A stretch of 64,000 bases of DNA, from positions 167,593,107 through 167,657,106 of the forward strand of contig CP136061.1 in assembly GCA_032622095.1 (NCBI GenBank). The letters are read 5' to 3'. The position numbers and the translations under genes were made by a program. The notes under the pieces were generated by a model. It was not told the DNA's origin and made no database searches. It worked only from the letters and a program-made list of their open reading frames with translations. Shown one piece after another: positions 22,861 through 34,998 of the stretch. This DNA is from Siphonodentalium dalli (Eukaryota; Mollusca; Scaphopoda; Gadilida; Siphonodentaliidae). Within the stretch, counting starts at the first letter, position 1, and each line of letters opens with the position of its first letter.

Positions 22861-23266
22861 GGTACTCAATCCGATTAAGCACTCCTAAATTACTATTTCT
22901 TTGGCTTCGGGGGTAAAAAATATTTGATTTGAGTCGAGGAACCCACCCTTCAGAGTGATCAGATATAAATTTTTTAAATGTGTTAATTTTTGGAGATGTG
23001 GGCCACTTCCATGTATCAAACGGACAAATTGCGGGTGTAAGATGGATAACTCTAAAATCAAGTGATTATTATTGTTAATAATAACTTTATTTTAGAGTTA
23101 TCCATCTTTATATACCCGCAATTTTTCCGTTTGAGACATGGAAGTGGCAACATCTCCAAAAACACGATTTCAAAAATCGATATCTCATCACTCGACTCTA
23201 ATCACATTGTTTATCCCCGAAGCCAAAGAAATGGTAATTTAGGGGTGCTTAATCGGATTGAGTACC
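22861..23266. mobile_element. TTAA-type foldback MITE (GGTACTCAATCCG family), copy 2
   Basis: TTAA duplications at 22857-22860 and 23267-23270. Ends are GGTACTCAATCCGATTAAG and its complement. Arms of about 200 bp meet at ATAATAACTT. It sits at the axis of an outer inverted repeat (22770-22856 with 23271-23355). Confidence 0.85.
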
Positions 23267-23482
23267 TTAAAGATAATTCTGATCAGATTGTTTTGAAGAG
23301 GAATGGTGTGAAGGCATTTTGTCATTCCTCATCTTGAGTGGCAGACTAATCAAAGCCATGGAAATTGTCAAAACTATGTTGTATCTCACAGCCTGATGCT
23401 TACTTTTAAAATCATGTAAAATTTCCATGAGTACATTTTGTTCTCATATGTAAGTTTATCTTTTATAACAATTGTGATATAA

Positions 23483-23864
23483 CCCTTTACCCAACAAACC
23501 GGCCAAAACAAGCTTCAACAGCCTAAAATATCTTGGGTCTGTCTCAATAAAACCATACAAATATGGATATCATTGGAACCGGCTCATTGACCACATTGTG
23601 ATGGTTATAGTTATGCCATGTGCCAATGCATTCTCTTATATATGCGAGTCGACCATAGGTCGCCTCGCATATATAAGAGAATGCATTGGCCTAAAAAAAA
23701 TCTGTTTTTAGCACTTTTTACCATTTTTTCTTACATTCTTTAACAATTTTATAATTTTTAATGTGTTAAGCCAATGCATTCTCTTATATATGTGAGGCGA
23801 CCTATGGTCGACTCGCATATATAAGAGAATGCATTGGCACAGGGCCGTTCTGTTGGATAAAGGG
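23483..23864. mobile_element. piggyBac-like MITE with two hairpin modules, copy 2
   Basis: Ends are CCCTTTACCCAACA and TGTTGGATAAAGGG; TTAA follows at 23865-23868 and a mutated TATAA precedes it. Hairpins are at about 23614-23690 and 23770-23846. It has the same layout as 21520-21962 with a shorter middle. Confidence 0.8.
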
Positions 23865-23899
23865 TTAAAGGACTGTTTTGCGAAGTTATTGGCCGTTAC

Positions 23900-25590
23900 C
23901 AATTATATTTCCAGAGATGTTTTTTTTTTTGGGTCCCTGTAAAATTTTATTTTTCGCAGAAACAATTTTGAAGCCCAGCAACGATATGGATCGTCTTCAC
24001 AAATAAGACTGAGTTGGTAATAATATTATATCTGTTCTACATCCTCTAACATTAACGTCCTTCTGTCTGGTATGAAATAATCACAAATGCAATCCACAAT
24101 TCAAAGAAAATTACAAAGTACATCTGGTGTTTTAGGGCCGATATAAAAAATTATGTCATGGTTAAATGAGGCATGAAAATAAACATTTGTCTCGTTCACG
24201 AATAACATAATTTTCAGTATCTACTTAATAACACTAGATAGTAGATATTCTTTTTATAAATGCGTTTTAAAAATATTTGCAAATTTGCCATTTAAAACAA
24301 TGTTTTCACAATCACTTTGAATCGATGTATCAAAGCCAACAGTAGATCGCTGCATGGTTTACTTCACCATCCGCAGAACAGAGAAATATTTCCCGTATTC
24401 TTCTGTTTATTTCCGCCATAATTGTGTCGAATTTCAACATAAATTAATTTTTTATTATAACTATATAATAACAGTGAAGGATAACTGATAACTGATTCGT
24501 GAATATTTTGAAATATCTGGCAGCCCATTGGTACATGCAAGTAAATCAGTCGCAGCTCGAGCTAGTGTGAAAGAGAAAACTTCTATATACCCTTATGGGA
24601 GATGTTGAAAATGATTTAATCTCAATTTTTTTGAGAAATCACCATTGAGCATACAATAAAAGATGAAAACTGAATTATCCACAAAAAATTACAGATGGTA
24701 TGCAAGTACTTACAACTTATTCTCGATGTCTTGAGTGCAGAGACTGGTAAGGAGATGGTGTAGCCAGTTCATTAGGACAAAGTCAGTGTCTGTGGGTTCT
24801 TTCTGATGTTCTGATTTGAGCTTTCTATTTGTCGATCAGTTCAACAAGTTCACCTGACAGGTAGGGAGGGGGCTTCAAGCACCAGAATTTTCCTGTGTAA
24901 AGGTCAGTAAAAGTTTGATAATCAAACGTTCAGAGCAATACAATATTTGAATAAAAAAGACATCAACGGGGCAATTCCGGTTTAAATTTCTGGGACGAGT
25001 CAAAATTAATATTATACCCCAATGCTTAAACGGACATTATAGCTTGTTCAAACCATCTCAAAATGTACTTATGCAGAATATTTATGAACAAACAGTGTTG
25101 GCGCTGGTTCAGAAATCGTTGTGCCAAAACTCTGGCCATTCGCAATATTTTTCGGGCCATTTTAAAGGTACCATTTTAAAGGTACTCAATCCGATCAGAT
25201 GGTCCCATAGCAAAGTTCCAACATTTCTTCAAAATACGCTTTAGTTATCAGAATCGATTAATTATAACACAAAATGCTAACCTGTAATGATAGATGCAAA
25301 TTATCGTGACCAATGAAGGACTCTACTCACAAGTTGGTATGATTGTTGCTTATTTGATTGACATTTGGTCGATGGGGATAAAGACAAATCCAGTCTATTT
25401 TACCACAATGTTTTTTCCACCCATATTAACCAAATACTTTGCAAATCACAGATATCATGTACGAATAAAATTCTCTAATGTATCTCTCCCTGTATTTAAT
25501 ATGTTCAGTGAATGCATCGTCCCATCTGAGATATGTCGCCATTCTTCTTGGTCACCCTTTGCTACCATTGTGGTCAAAATTATAACAACA
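23900..25590. other. No recognisable gene
   Basis: AT-rich spacer. A short stub of the GGTACTCAATCC foldback end is present near 25165-25215. No frame here resembles a known family. Confidence 0.3.
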
Positions 25591-25594
25591 TTCA

Positions 25595-28573
25595 CCAGGG
25601 GCCTATACTATAGAATACAATTTTTGTAATATCAGCGTTAATTTGTGATTTACAAATTTTGTAATACATATTTTGTGTTCTATAGTATTCGACTGTATTT
25701 CTATCAGTGTATTTCTTTCATTGTAGATTGAAACTCAACATATGCCCAAAACTCTTTATATGCAAAATACATTGACATGCAATGACTTATATGATCTTTT
25801 TTGGCGAACCATCTATATACCGGGATTCACTTGACCGGAAAATCTTTGCATTTGGTGGAGAAAAAGGGGGCCTGAAAGTTTCATCTGTTCATGTTTTCAT
25901 AGTACTCGAACGCTACGGCTTTGTAATATGTAAAAATTCACAATACGGAATGATAAAGTACGGGCTAAGCGGGTTCTATAGTACAGCGATAATAATATTT
26001 TTGTAAAAATTCCGTATTAGATTACAACGGCATAGGCTACATAATTGATTTTTCACGCCGTGACCACGACGATGATCCGTGCGGATAATTTTGAGTGCGA
26101 TTAGCTGGGTACATGTTCTTTGTAATGCAGTCACGGAATCTCAATTGTTAACCCATTGAGGTGGTTTACGCTCAATGGAGTTGAAAGGAGATTTTAATTA
26201 TGAACGGAATTAAAGAGTTAAAGTTGTGGGGCTTGGGCTCAAAACGTATAAACGATCTTTGTGCGAAGGTACACGGATACGCGGTGAATCGGGGGTGGTG
26301 GCATTTCGTGTTGAAACAGTTATTGATAATTTCAGGCTAAGTTGCGTTAAGAATCAGTGGACCCCAAATATTTACCATGACATTATGAAACATATTTGAA
26401 CCGCATGGCATTTGTGTGCTCAAGAAGTTTGCATTCACCTTGTGGTCTAAACAATTTAATTTGGCCAATAGTGCCGCACAGAATGTTCCATGAGTGAATT
26501 CTTTGAAAAAATCGGGGTCTCATGATCCTTAACTTTAATGTAGTAGTGCGTGTTGGTTATAAACTAAATGTCATATGTTGACCTAAATTCAGCCGCTTAG
26601 TTGGGTATAAATGGAATGTACCATTAATTAGGTATAGTTTAAGTAGATGGTGCTATATATTTGTTTTAAAATCGAGGTTGGATGTCCCCGGAGACCCTGG
26701 ACGAGGGAGTGTTCGTCCACATTGGAATTTCCAAATGAACACCCATCCTTGACACAGGTCGAAAAAACCCCATCATGGGTTTGAATTTTCCCAGATGCAT
26801 TGTACCTCAACCTTTTCAACTATTAAGGTCTAGATGTTCCCACTTCTAATATTTCAGCCGCTGTCCCAGCCCTAAGCTAGCTAGACAAATCAGGTTCCAT
26901 CCTTGGTAATATTGCTATATAAAGTTGATGTGGCCATTTGAAGGGCAACCGATATGTGTGTTTGCCGATCCTTTTCGAAAAACCGTTAATTTCAAATGTT
27001 TCATGTTACATGTTTATGTAACATAAACCATCTGAAAATGGTAAATATTCCATACGATACCGAAGGAATTACTTTTCATCGTGCGCAATTGTGGTCAAAA
27101 TAACCCAAGTATCGGAAACTAGTCACACATTATGTACCTTTATTCATCAACTAAATCACTCACCAACTGACACAAATAGGCATTGCCATATCATTCGCAT
27201 ATATCATTAGAGTAATTTCCCTTGATAAAATCACAAATGTTTATGTGGTAGAGCACAGGGGTGGGTCTTAAGTGAACCATCAGTCGCTATATCACAAACA
27301 TTTATGAAGCTCTGAGTCTAATCATCTGGCAGGGTCTATGGAAACACTAAGCCTACCTTAAAAGTCTTCTATATATTTATTCATCAAACGGAACACATCC
27401 AACAAGCATCACAACATGAAGACGACATCACAACACATATATAGGCTAGCTTGACAGCAACATCACATCAGACATCAGACATCAAGCATCAATCCAGATG
27501 ACCAACGTAAAACCAACAGGAGTTACAGGACCCTGGTGAACAAATACATAGGTTGTAGTTGCTACCAAAATATATATCCAGAATGGATATAAATTAATAT
27601 GTGAAATGTGATTGTGTCAAAAACCAACTTCCCTATTGTCGATATAAACAACTATTTTGACACAATTCTAACTGTGACGAACAGTTAGAAATAAAACCTA
27701 CATGCTAGTATAAAAGGGTGATTATGAACGCAGTGTGCGATTTCCAACATCACTAAACTATTGGGCAAATATATATTGCAAATGTGACGTAACTCTAAAC
27801 ATACAAAACGAAGACAATAGTATTAAAATACATATATAATAATGGGTAAAAACGTAACAGAATATCACATACCATATCGTAGGAACATAGGCCACGATGT
27901 CATAACGTAGTATTACTCTTATTCTTTATAACTTTATACTTCTACATTCTTCAAGGCATTTGAAGAATTTACGCTCTCACTGACGCAATAACAGGAGCGA
28001 TGTTAACTGCGCGAACGCTAATTATGAAATGACAAAAGGCGGCAAATAAGCTTACCTGTGATTGGCTAAGACAAATTAGTATCAGACAGTTAGATCTAAT
28101 ATTGGGCGCTATTAAACATAGACAGAGTAGACTTAAGCGGGTAAGAGATTAGGCTAAGTTAAGAATATGAAATAGCGAAATGCAGAACAGGTAATGCGGC
28201 TGGGGACGGGAAGTGTAAAGAACGGAATAGCGCGAAATGGAATGAAATGGACCAAGTACGCGGAATGAAATGATAATGCAGCTATAAAATGTATATTAGT
28301 GAGTTAGGTATAATAACTTAGTTAGTATACATGTGTAGCATCTAATAAAGGCACATACTGTTTTGGTATATAAAGTAGCACTCACATTTAGATGTGCGTT
28401 TGACGAACGGTGGTCGATAGTACTCGATTTGCCGTCTTTTTGTGATTTACAAGAAATCGCGTTAGCTGCTAGATTACAGTGGTCCATAGTACTCGACACC
28501 TTTTGTACGGCTCAAATAAGGCTCAAATAAGCCTGCTATTACAAAAAATGTATTCTATAGTATAGGCCCCTGG
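25595..28573. mobile_element. 3.0-kb DNA element with TIRs and subterminal repeats, superfamily unknown
   Basis: Ends are CCAGGGGCCTATACTATAG and its reverse complement (28555-28573), with inverted homology continuing to TTTTTGTAAT. Inside both ends lie repeats of an ATAGTACTCGA-type motif (near 25682, 25902, 25977; 28417, 28486) in matching arrangement, as transposase-binding arrays often are. No transposase frame was recognised and no clear flanking duplication was found. Confidence 0.6.
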
Positions 28574-29225
28574 CCACAGCGTAAACAAATCGTGTAATGG
28601 ACTAATCGTAGTCTAATTTCACCCAGGAATATCCAATGTCTTTCTTTTTGAGCAAATTTACAATTTAGAGTTATGCCTCTTGATTCAAATTGATGTGTCA
28701 AAATCAATGACTGATGATCTGATTTCCCTGGTGAAATTTCAAGGCATACAACATGCCACTAATATGGCTGCATTTGTGGGTAGTCATCAATTATTTAAGA
28801 TGGTTATACTTGTCACAATTGCCCAAATATCCGGTACATTATTAGATACAAGTATTAGATATGTCTAGTATTAGATATGTAGAGTATTAGATATGTCGAT
28901 GGACGCAATGCCACGCAAACAGAACATCGGTCAATCGCGATTGACATTGTGCGAGGAATATTCTCGGACCCGAGGCCAGTGGGTAGGAGCACGCCTTAAA
29001 TATTTTTTAAGGGCGAATGAGGTGCACGCGAGCAATTGCTTATGAAGAGGCCTGATCACCATGTATGGAATATTCAATGTATAGAAAATAAATTTATTTA
29101 AAATATAAAAATGTAATAGCTCTGAGATTTGTTTGGTGGGTTCCTCAAATAAAATATTTTTCACCCTGGCCAAGCCAAAGAAATAGTACATGTAATTAGG
29201 GGTGCAAAATTGGAAAGTTTATCTT
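28574..29225. other. Spacer with a degraded GGTACTCAATCC-type foldback end
   Basis: Around 29100-29210 the sequence AGCTCTGAGATTTGTTTG...CCAAAGAAATAGTA matches one arm of the TTAA foldback family, but no ends are preserved. No gene is seen. Confidence 0.4.
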
Positions 29226-29934
29226 TAATACTTGGAAATTGTACAATAGCCATGCAAAAAGATGATGAATTTTGATGTTATACATGAGTAGCATGAGTGA
29301 ACGATTAATAATGGCAAACAGCGATGTGAACTTGGGGAACACTGCCATTTCATTTCAAATAAAAGTTGCAGCACTTTGAATGAAGTAATAATGCCCATGC
29401 AATTCAATCATTTAGTACCTAGATGATGACATCGGTAGCTTGTTTTTTTATGCACATGCATTTTCCATATTTTGTGGTGTTGCATAAAAATTACCAGCTC
29501 ATGCAGTCTCCAGAATGGATAATATAAATAAGATTATAACACCTTTATATACTTGTAACATTTATCGCGCCGCAGCCAAAACCAAGCTGTCCTAAATTTC
29601 CTAACTTGAAAACTACAAATTGTTATCACAAAAGCCAAGTTGTGTCAAAAATCTTCATCAAAATTTTCAAGTCAAGAAGAATAGAACACAAAACTATTTG
29701 TCTTCCCTCCAAATTAACTGCCAGGCAAGTGACAAGTCCTGAATTCTAGCCAAAACCAATGAAATGAAAGTCACTTGACTCTAGCCAATGAGAAAAAAGT
29801 CACTCGTCTCCAGCCAATGAGAATCAGCATAGGTGAGTTGTTATTCAGGGGAATTGTGTTCTGAACTTCAAATCATGCAACTGTGACTTGAGTGCATGTG
29901 TGTGTGAGACAGAAAATCATTAACCTGGCTAATT

Positions 29935-30045
29935 ATTGTAGTGAACTGTAGTAAACAAACTGACCAGTGACACCTGGTGACAAGGATTGTAGTAAACTGC
30001 AGTGAGCAAACTGACTGGTGACACCTGGTGACAAGGCGGGTCAGA
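29935..30045. repeat. Two-unit direct repeat of about 55 bp
   Basis: GTGACACCTGGTGACAAGG occurs twice with the preceding TGTAGT(A/G)AACTG...AAACTGAC also duplicated. It contains GGTGACACCTGG-type partial palindromes. No function assigned. Confidence 0.7.
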
Positions 30046-30189
30046 TTATGAAGTGGCATACACGCGTCAGTAAGCCCATCCTCGAAGATAAGCCCAGTCT
30101 GGGTTTTTAACCATGAACAAAACATGGGTGGTCCTCGTACAGTAGATAAGCCCACCCCCATTCCTGAGTATTTGGAAGGTGAATACAAT

Positions 30190-31970
30190 CATAATATGTC
30201 CCTATCCTGTAGAATAGGAGAAGATACTCAAGCACATCTTTTATTATTTTTTCCAGTTGTTTTTCTTAAATTATAAAGATGTATAATAGTATTGTTGTGA
30301 ATTATACACATCTTATTCTATTCTTTAATAGTTGTTGGATCATGAATCAAAGAGGTATCAATTTAATAAAATCAAAGGTGTCACTTATTGTTGACACCTC
30401 TATCAGAGTAAATTCAATGGGATGTGGAGTAATGACTTTGTTTTTGTAGGATCCTTTGATAATGCAGAAGAGTGACCTGTCGTGTTTTTATAAGAATTAA
30501 TAGCTTGATTAATAAGGCCAAAGAAAAAAGATACTATGTTTCCGTTTACTGTTTTTACCACTAATGCTCATAAATATTGATGATCTTTAGTGTGCAAAAC
30601 ACATGGTTTCTAACATATATCATTGTGAAAATTGACCACGAAGTGACAGCTGTCTGAGCCTGTCTCAAAAGCCCCAGGTGTGTGATGGGTTGTGGATTGA
30701 TGGGCATACATTTTGCAATTTTAATTTCCTGAGTGGAACTCCTGCCTGCGTTATGTCTTGTTTGGGACTTATGGAACACTATGAACAGACATGGTGGGTG
30801 TGTATCTGTATATATACATGTATAGAGGTTATCACCACATATGTTAGGGGTATAGCTACTGTTTCCAAAAACCAGGCATGCTCGGTGGGCGGGCTACCCC
30901 CAGACAATGGGATGTAGTCGTCACAATACAAGTACGGTATAATGGCCGTATTATTGGTAAAATTCTGATAAAAAGTTAGTGACATAAATTTCGTACCAAT
31001 TAAGTTTATAGCCAAATTTATGAAAATGTGGTATGTGAATAATAAAAAACATACTTAAGCATGAAGTAAGTTTGATTTTTTATCAATCTTAATGTATATT
31101 TCCAGTGTTGATCAAGTTAAAATACTTTCCCCACAGCACGGGTTGGCATTTTATGTCACTTTGGTTGAGGTAGTTCAATATTTCTGCAGCTGGATAAAAA
31201 ATATCGAAATAAAATAAAAAATAAAAATTTCCCTACCTACCTACCCTAATTTTTTCGCTCTGTTACCGGAAACATACAATCTTTTTTTTTATGGCCTAAT
31301 CATTATTGTAACTAAATTAACTTGTGAACTCATCATACAGCCCTATTGTGTATACAAATTAATCCCAAAATGTACAACTTCATACAAAATTATTCCAAAT
31401 GAAAAGAACTGTCTATCACTGTTTTTGGTTATTATCATATGATTTTAAATTCTTTATAATATAAATAAAACACATTATAATTTGTATTCAATACAAAAAT
31501 ATATGGTATTGGTATAAAATATGATGGTAGGTTGCACCTGAAGGCCAACAGAAGTTTTGCACAGGGGGTTCCTCGTGAGTAAGCCCAGTACCCACTTTTT
31601 GAGCAAAAACGTGCACGAGCCCCCGGGCTTACTGACGGGTGTATACGGGAGCATCTCGATCTGCCGACAGCCATTGTTTCCGGGGGTACCTGCACGAGGT
31701 GGCAATAATCCCTTACTTCAATCATTTGCCGCTTATAGTCTATTCCTCTTTTCTTTTGGTGTTTTAATGGATTGTCCTCTCTTTTTGTATGTTTTTAATG
31801 ATTTGTCAATTTGGGAACTTGGGTTTTGGAACCTTTGGTGCTGATTCAATGTTGATGTCAGGACATAATCTGTCATATTTTATTTATCTATTTATGCAAA
31901 ATAATTAATAAAATACATACAAGGAGATAACAAACATATAACAAATACACCACAATACTATAACAAAAAG
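30190..31970. other. No recognisable gene
   Basis: AT-rich DNA with low-complexity AT tracts. Short frames around 31435-31844 on both strands are not supported by any family. The 31560-31700 segment is relatively GC-rich. Confidence 0.3.
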
Positions 31971-31971
31971 C

Positions 31972-32994
31972 TCAATGGCGAACTAATTTAGCGATTGAAT
32001 CTAAGTATTCTACAATGTCGATCTCGTTTTCCCTGAATATTCTCTTGAACGCCCGATATTTTCTTCTCTGTGGTTGAACTCTGCCGCCACCAGTCAATTG
32101 AAGTATCGTCGATTCTGTATAGGCTTGTTCTTTTTTAATGTGGTCGATCATGACGTATATGTTTGGTTTTGAAGCTGCTATATAACCTTGAAGCTTTCTG
32201 TGCCACCCTTCGACGTGGTTTGTGGTCCGGGGGTATTATCGTGATTCCACTGCACAGTCATAATCGGAAAACTTTGTCACGCGGTCGTCGATTTGGCGGT
32301 CTGTTGTTTCCATGTATTCTTCCCATTCTAACAGTACATTGAGCCAAGCATCGCTCAACTGGTCGACGGGGACGAATGGTAAGGCGATGGCACGTATGCA
32401 CTGGCTGTAGTGAAACATGCACCCTTTGAGTTGCGTTGTTGGAAATATGTCTTTAATCGCGTTCTGTGCCGCTTTCTCGTAGTCTCGACAGGACTCCATA
32501 CACAAGTGGCAACATCTTGTTGTCGACGAACGCATGTATCGTGTACATCTGATGGTAGAGATTCGGACTCTTGTCGAAGGTACCGTCGCAGAACCAGGTG
32601 TCGGCGTCTTGAAGAAATTGTAGATTGCTGGCTGTCGCGAATATCATGATGTCGTTGTCTCTTTCTGACGATAGCAGGAAAACTTCGCCGGTGGTTGTTG
32701 TTGCGTATCATTCTGGTATTTGTATCTCGGTTCTCGCTTTTGGCAACTTTGGCTTCGTTATAAGAATTTGAAATAAGAAAATGCATGTGTCGTACCTGGT
32801 CAGAATCAGCTAGATGGTTGTGTTGACTCATTGAAGAACTAACTATCTCGTTCTTTGTTTTGATGGTGGCACCACAGCCATTCTTACAACACACCAAGTG
32901 GACATTCTCATATCGACGTGAAGTCGTTGAAAACGAGGTGTTTGTCTCCTCGACCGTTGGGGATGAAGAATACATTTACTTGAGAACTTGCCAT
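31972..32994 (-). pseudogene. FLYWCH-type MULE transposase, frameshifted
   Basis: On the minus strand, family blocks appear in the right order but in different frames. They are an N-terminus with FIPNGRGDKHLVF and a Cys/His finger (VCCKNGCGATI ... SQHNH), then WFCDGTFDKSPNLYHQMYTI with PLVYGVL (the MULE catalytic-core start), then DYEKAAQNAIKD and GCMFHYSQCI, and lastly RTTNHVEGWH and a C-terminal helix ending at the stop 31972-31974. At least three frameshifts separate them. A TATAAAAA lies just upstream (about 33043-33050, minus). Full-length relatives have about the same block order. It is dead as it stands, and no terminal inverted repeats were identified. Confidence 0.8.
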
Positions 32995-33642
32995 GATGAA
33001 GATAGAACATTGAATATGCTCAACTTTGGAGAGACATGGGGGTTTTTATAGCTCAATACGATGCAACAACAACATTGCAAACGGGAGCTGGGCAAACTGT
33101 TATTTAATTAATACAGACTATAGGCGCGACGCTCACACCATGCCGGCGCTATTTTTGCAGGCTCGTCGGCAAAGTGAGAATAAGCGTGTATACAGTACCA
33201 GACAGTGCAAAATATATATATTAAAGATGGATTTTCTTTTCATATAACAATTTTGAAATATATATGTGGGTATAAAATAATAAATATGAATTGATCTGAC
33301 CTCTGTCTTGATCTTGCATATACTAGTAATCAGCATATTAATGGTTTGTCATCATAAGGCATGACACCATGATTGCACAAGCTCTCCCTTTGGAATGCTG
33401 GGCACCTGCTGCTAATATGTTCCTCACACAATGCAACCAAGTAGATCTCTGTAGACAAGCAACAAGCATTTAATAATAAATTTGATTAACGGATACTGAG
33501 GAGTAGTTATTTGATTCATATTTAATTATTATTTACCGATGTCAGGTAATATAAGGTTCAATAAAAAGCATCGGTAAGGCCGTTCGCTAACCCACAATTG
33601 ATTGCATTTCTGGGGTACTACAGCATCTAGTTAAAGTTGAAA

Positions 33643-33782
33643 TACAGTAACACCCTAAATAATCGACTTCTCAGTGAGAGCTTTCCGATGAATGGCAACA
33701 AGCCATATTTCCGACTAAATCCTGAAAAGTTACCCATAATTCTGCTGTGGTTAAGGAGTCGATTATTTAGGGCTTTACTGTA
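33643..33782. mobile_element. CAGTAATGCCC-family MITE, internally deleted
   Basis: Begins TACAGTAACACCCTAAATAA and ends TTAGGGCTTTACTGTA. It keeps one arm and the GATGAATGGCAACAAGCCAT centre but lacks much of the other arm, unlike 52913-53129. Confidence 0.8.
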
Positions 33783-34167
33783 CCTGAAAATATATGAACG
33801 AACTTCTAGTACATTTTTTTGTGTGTATGAAAGATATTTATATGAATTTGATTATGTGAGTCAAATATTATAGTCAGCTTTTAACCCTTTGAACCCCGAC
33901 GTCCTGAACGTTAAATGGTCCCAACCCGAGCCGCCTGACATTATATAGTGTTCCGACGATGTAACTCATAATGCTCTTAACTCGGACGTATATACAGGGA
34001 TGGATCCAGGGATTTTTTGGGGACACCTGTTTTTGGACCATGATATGCCGAAGGCATATCCCGGGGCCCATAGGCCCGATAATGGGGGTAGGTACGGGAG
34101 GGGGTAGCCCCCTCCCTTAGGTGCAGCATTAAAGATCCCGCAAAAGAAAATGCACAGGCTTACACGG

Positions 34168-34251
34168 TCAAGATAAAGGCCAATGTATTATCTTATATAT
34201 GCGAAGCTCCTTAGATGGGAGACTCTCATTTATATAAGAGAATGCATTGGC
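34168..34251. repeat. Hairpin module copy
   Basis: GCCAATGTATTATCTTATAT and its imperfect complement around a GGAGACTC core. This is the same module as in the TTAA MITEs but isolated here, inside a region with GTGCAGCATTAAAGATCC and CACAGGATTTTTG, as in the foldback arms. Confidence 0.6.
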
Positions 34252-34574
34252 ACAGGATTTTTGTAAAATTTCAAGAAATATAGAAAATTCAGCTTTAATA
34301 AAACTATACACTTGCAATTTGGGGACATTTAGGCCACCAGAGTTTGGGCGCCCAAACCTGTAACAGGTATCAAAAGAGCCCTGGATCCTTCCCTGCGTAT
34401 ATATATACATGTATACATGCTCAACTATACACAATCTACTATGCTAACTGAACTATGTCACAAGGTATTTCAACGTGACAGTCCCTTGTTCAATATACAT
34501 GAAGATTATATTGCGGCTCCCTTTGGTCGCGCTATATATTTATAACGAAATTCTTATCATTTCTTATCATTTGC

Positions 34575-34920
34575 CAGCTACGATAAAGGGCGTTTCTCAA
34601 AATGCTCCTCTGAGTATGCGCGAAGAAACAGACCCCGTCTCCAATTTGGCTGCTAAAATCAGAGGTATGAACATGTGACTCATTCGCGCAAAGTACAAGC
34701 ACAATTCTAGTTAATTTGTGCTTTGATCGCGAAATTTCTAACGAAATACTTCCCCTTCCCAGACGATAAAAAGCCTTTTTTTTCTCAAAATATGCCTCTG
34801 TGCATGCGCGAAGAAAAACCATCTGTCATCAATTTGTCTATGAAAGTAAAGTGGATAAACATGTGACACATGTGTGCAAAGTAAAAGTACAACTCTAGTT
34901 GATATGTGCGTTTATTGTGC
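34575..34920. repeat. Two diverged direct repeats of about 170 bp
   Basis: Both units contain ACGATAAA, TTTCTCAAAAT, CCTCTG, ATGCGCGAAGAAA, AACATGTGAC and AACTCTAGTT-like blocks in the same order. It is located just outside the target of the gypsy insertion. No coding potential. Confidence 0.6.
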
Positions 34921-34937
34921 TGTAATTTCGTGTCAAC

Positions 34938-34998
34938 ACTGAAAAAAACAACTTAGTCATAGCCTTCGTCAACCTGTAACTTAGTTATTTTTTACTAA
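34938..34998. mobile_element. Left part of an older element split by the gypsy insertion
   Basis: Begins CACTGAAAAAAACAACTTAGTCATAGCC in form and continues with CTTAGTTA. The right part resumes at 56022 and ends at about 57515 with TTAGTTTTCAGTG, a reverse complement of the left end. CTAA at 34995-34998 is the gypsy duplication. Confidence 0.55.

Noticed and set aside
21582-23846. Repeated hairpins with spacers, CRISPR-like at first sight
   Set aside because: Each hairpin is long, occurs in pairs inside TTAA-flanked MITEs and has no regular spacer length; the DNA is eukaryotic.
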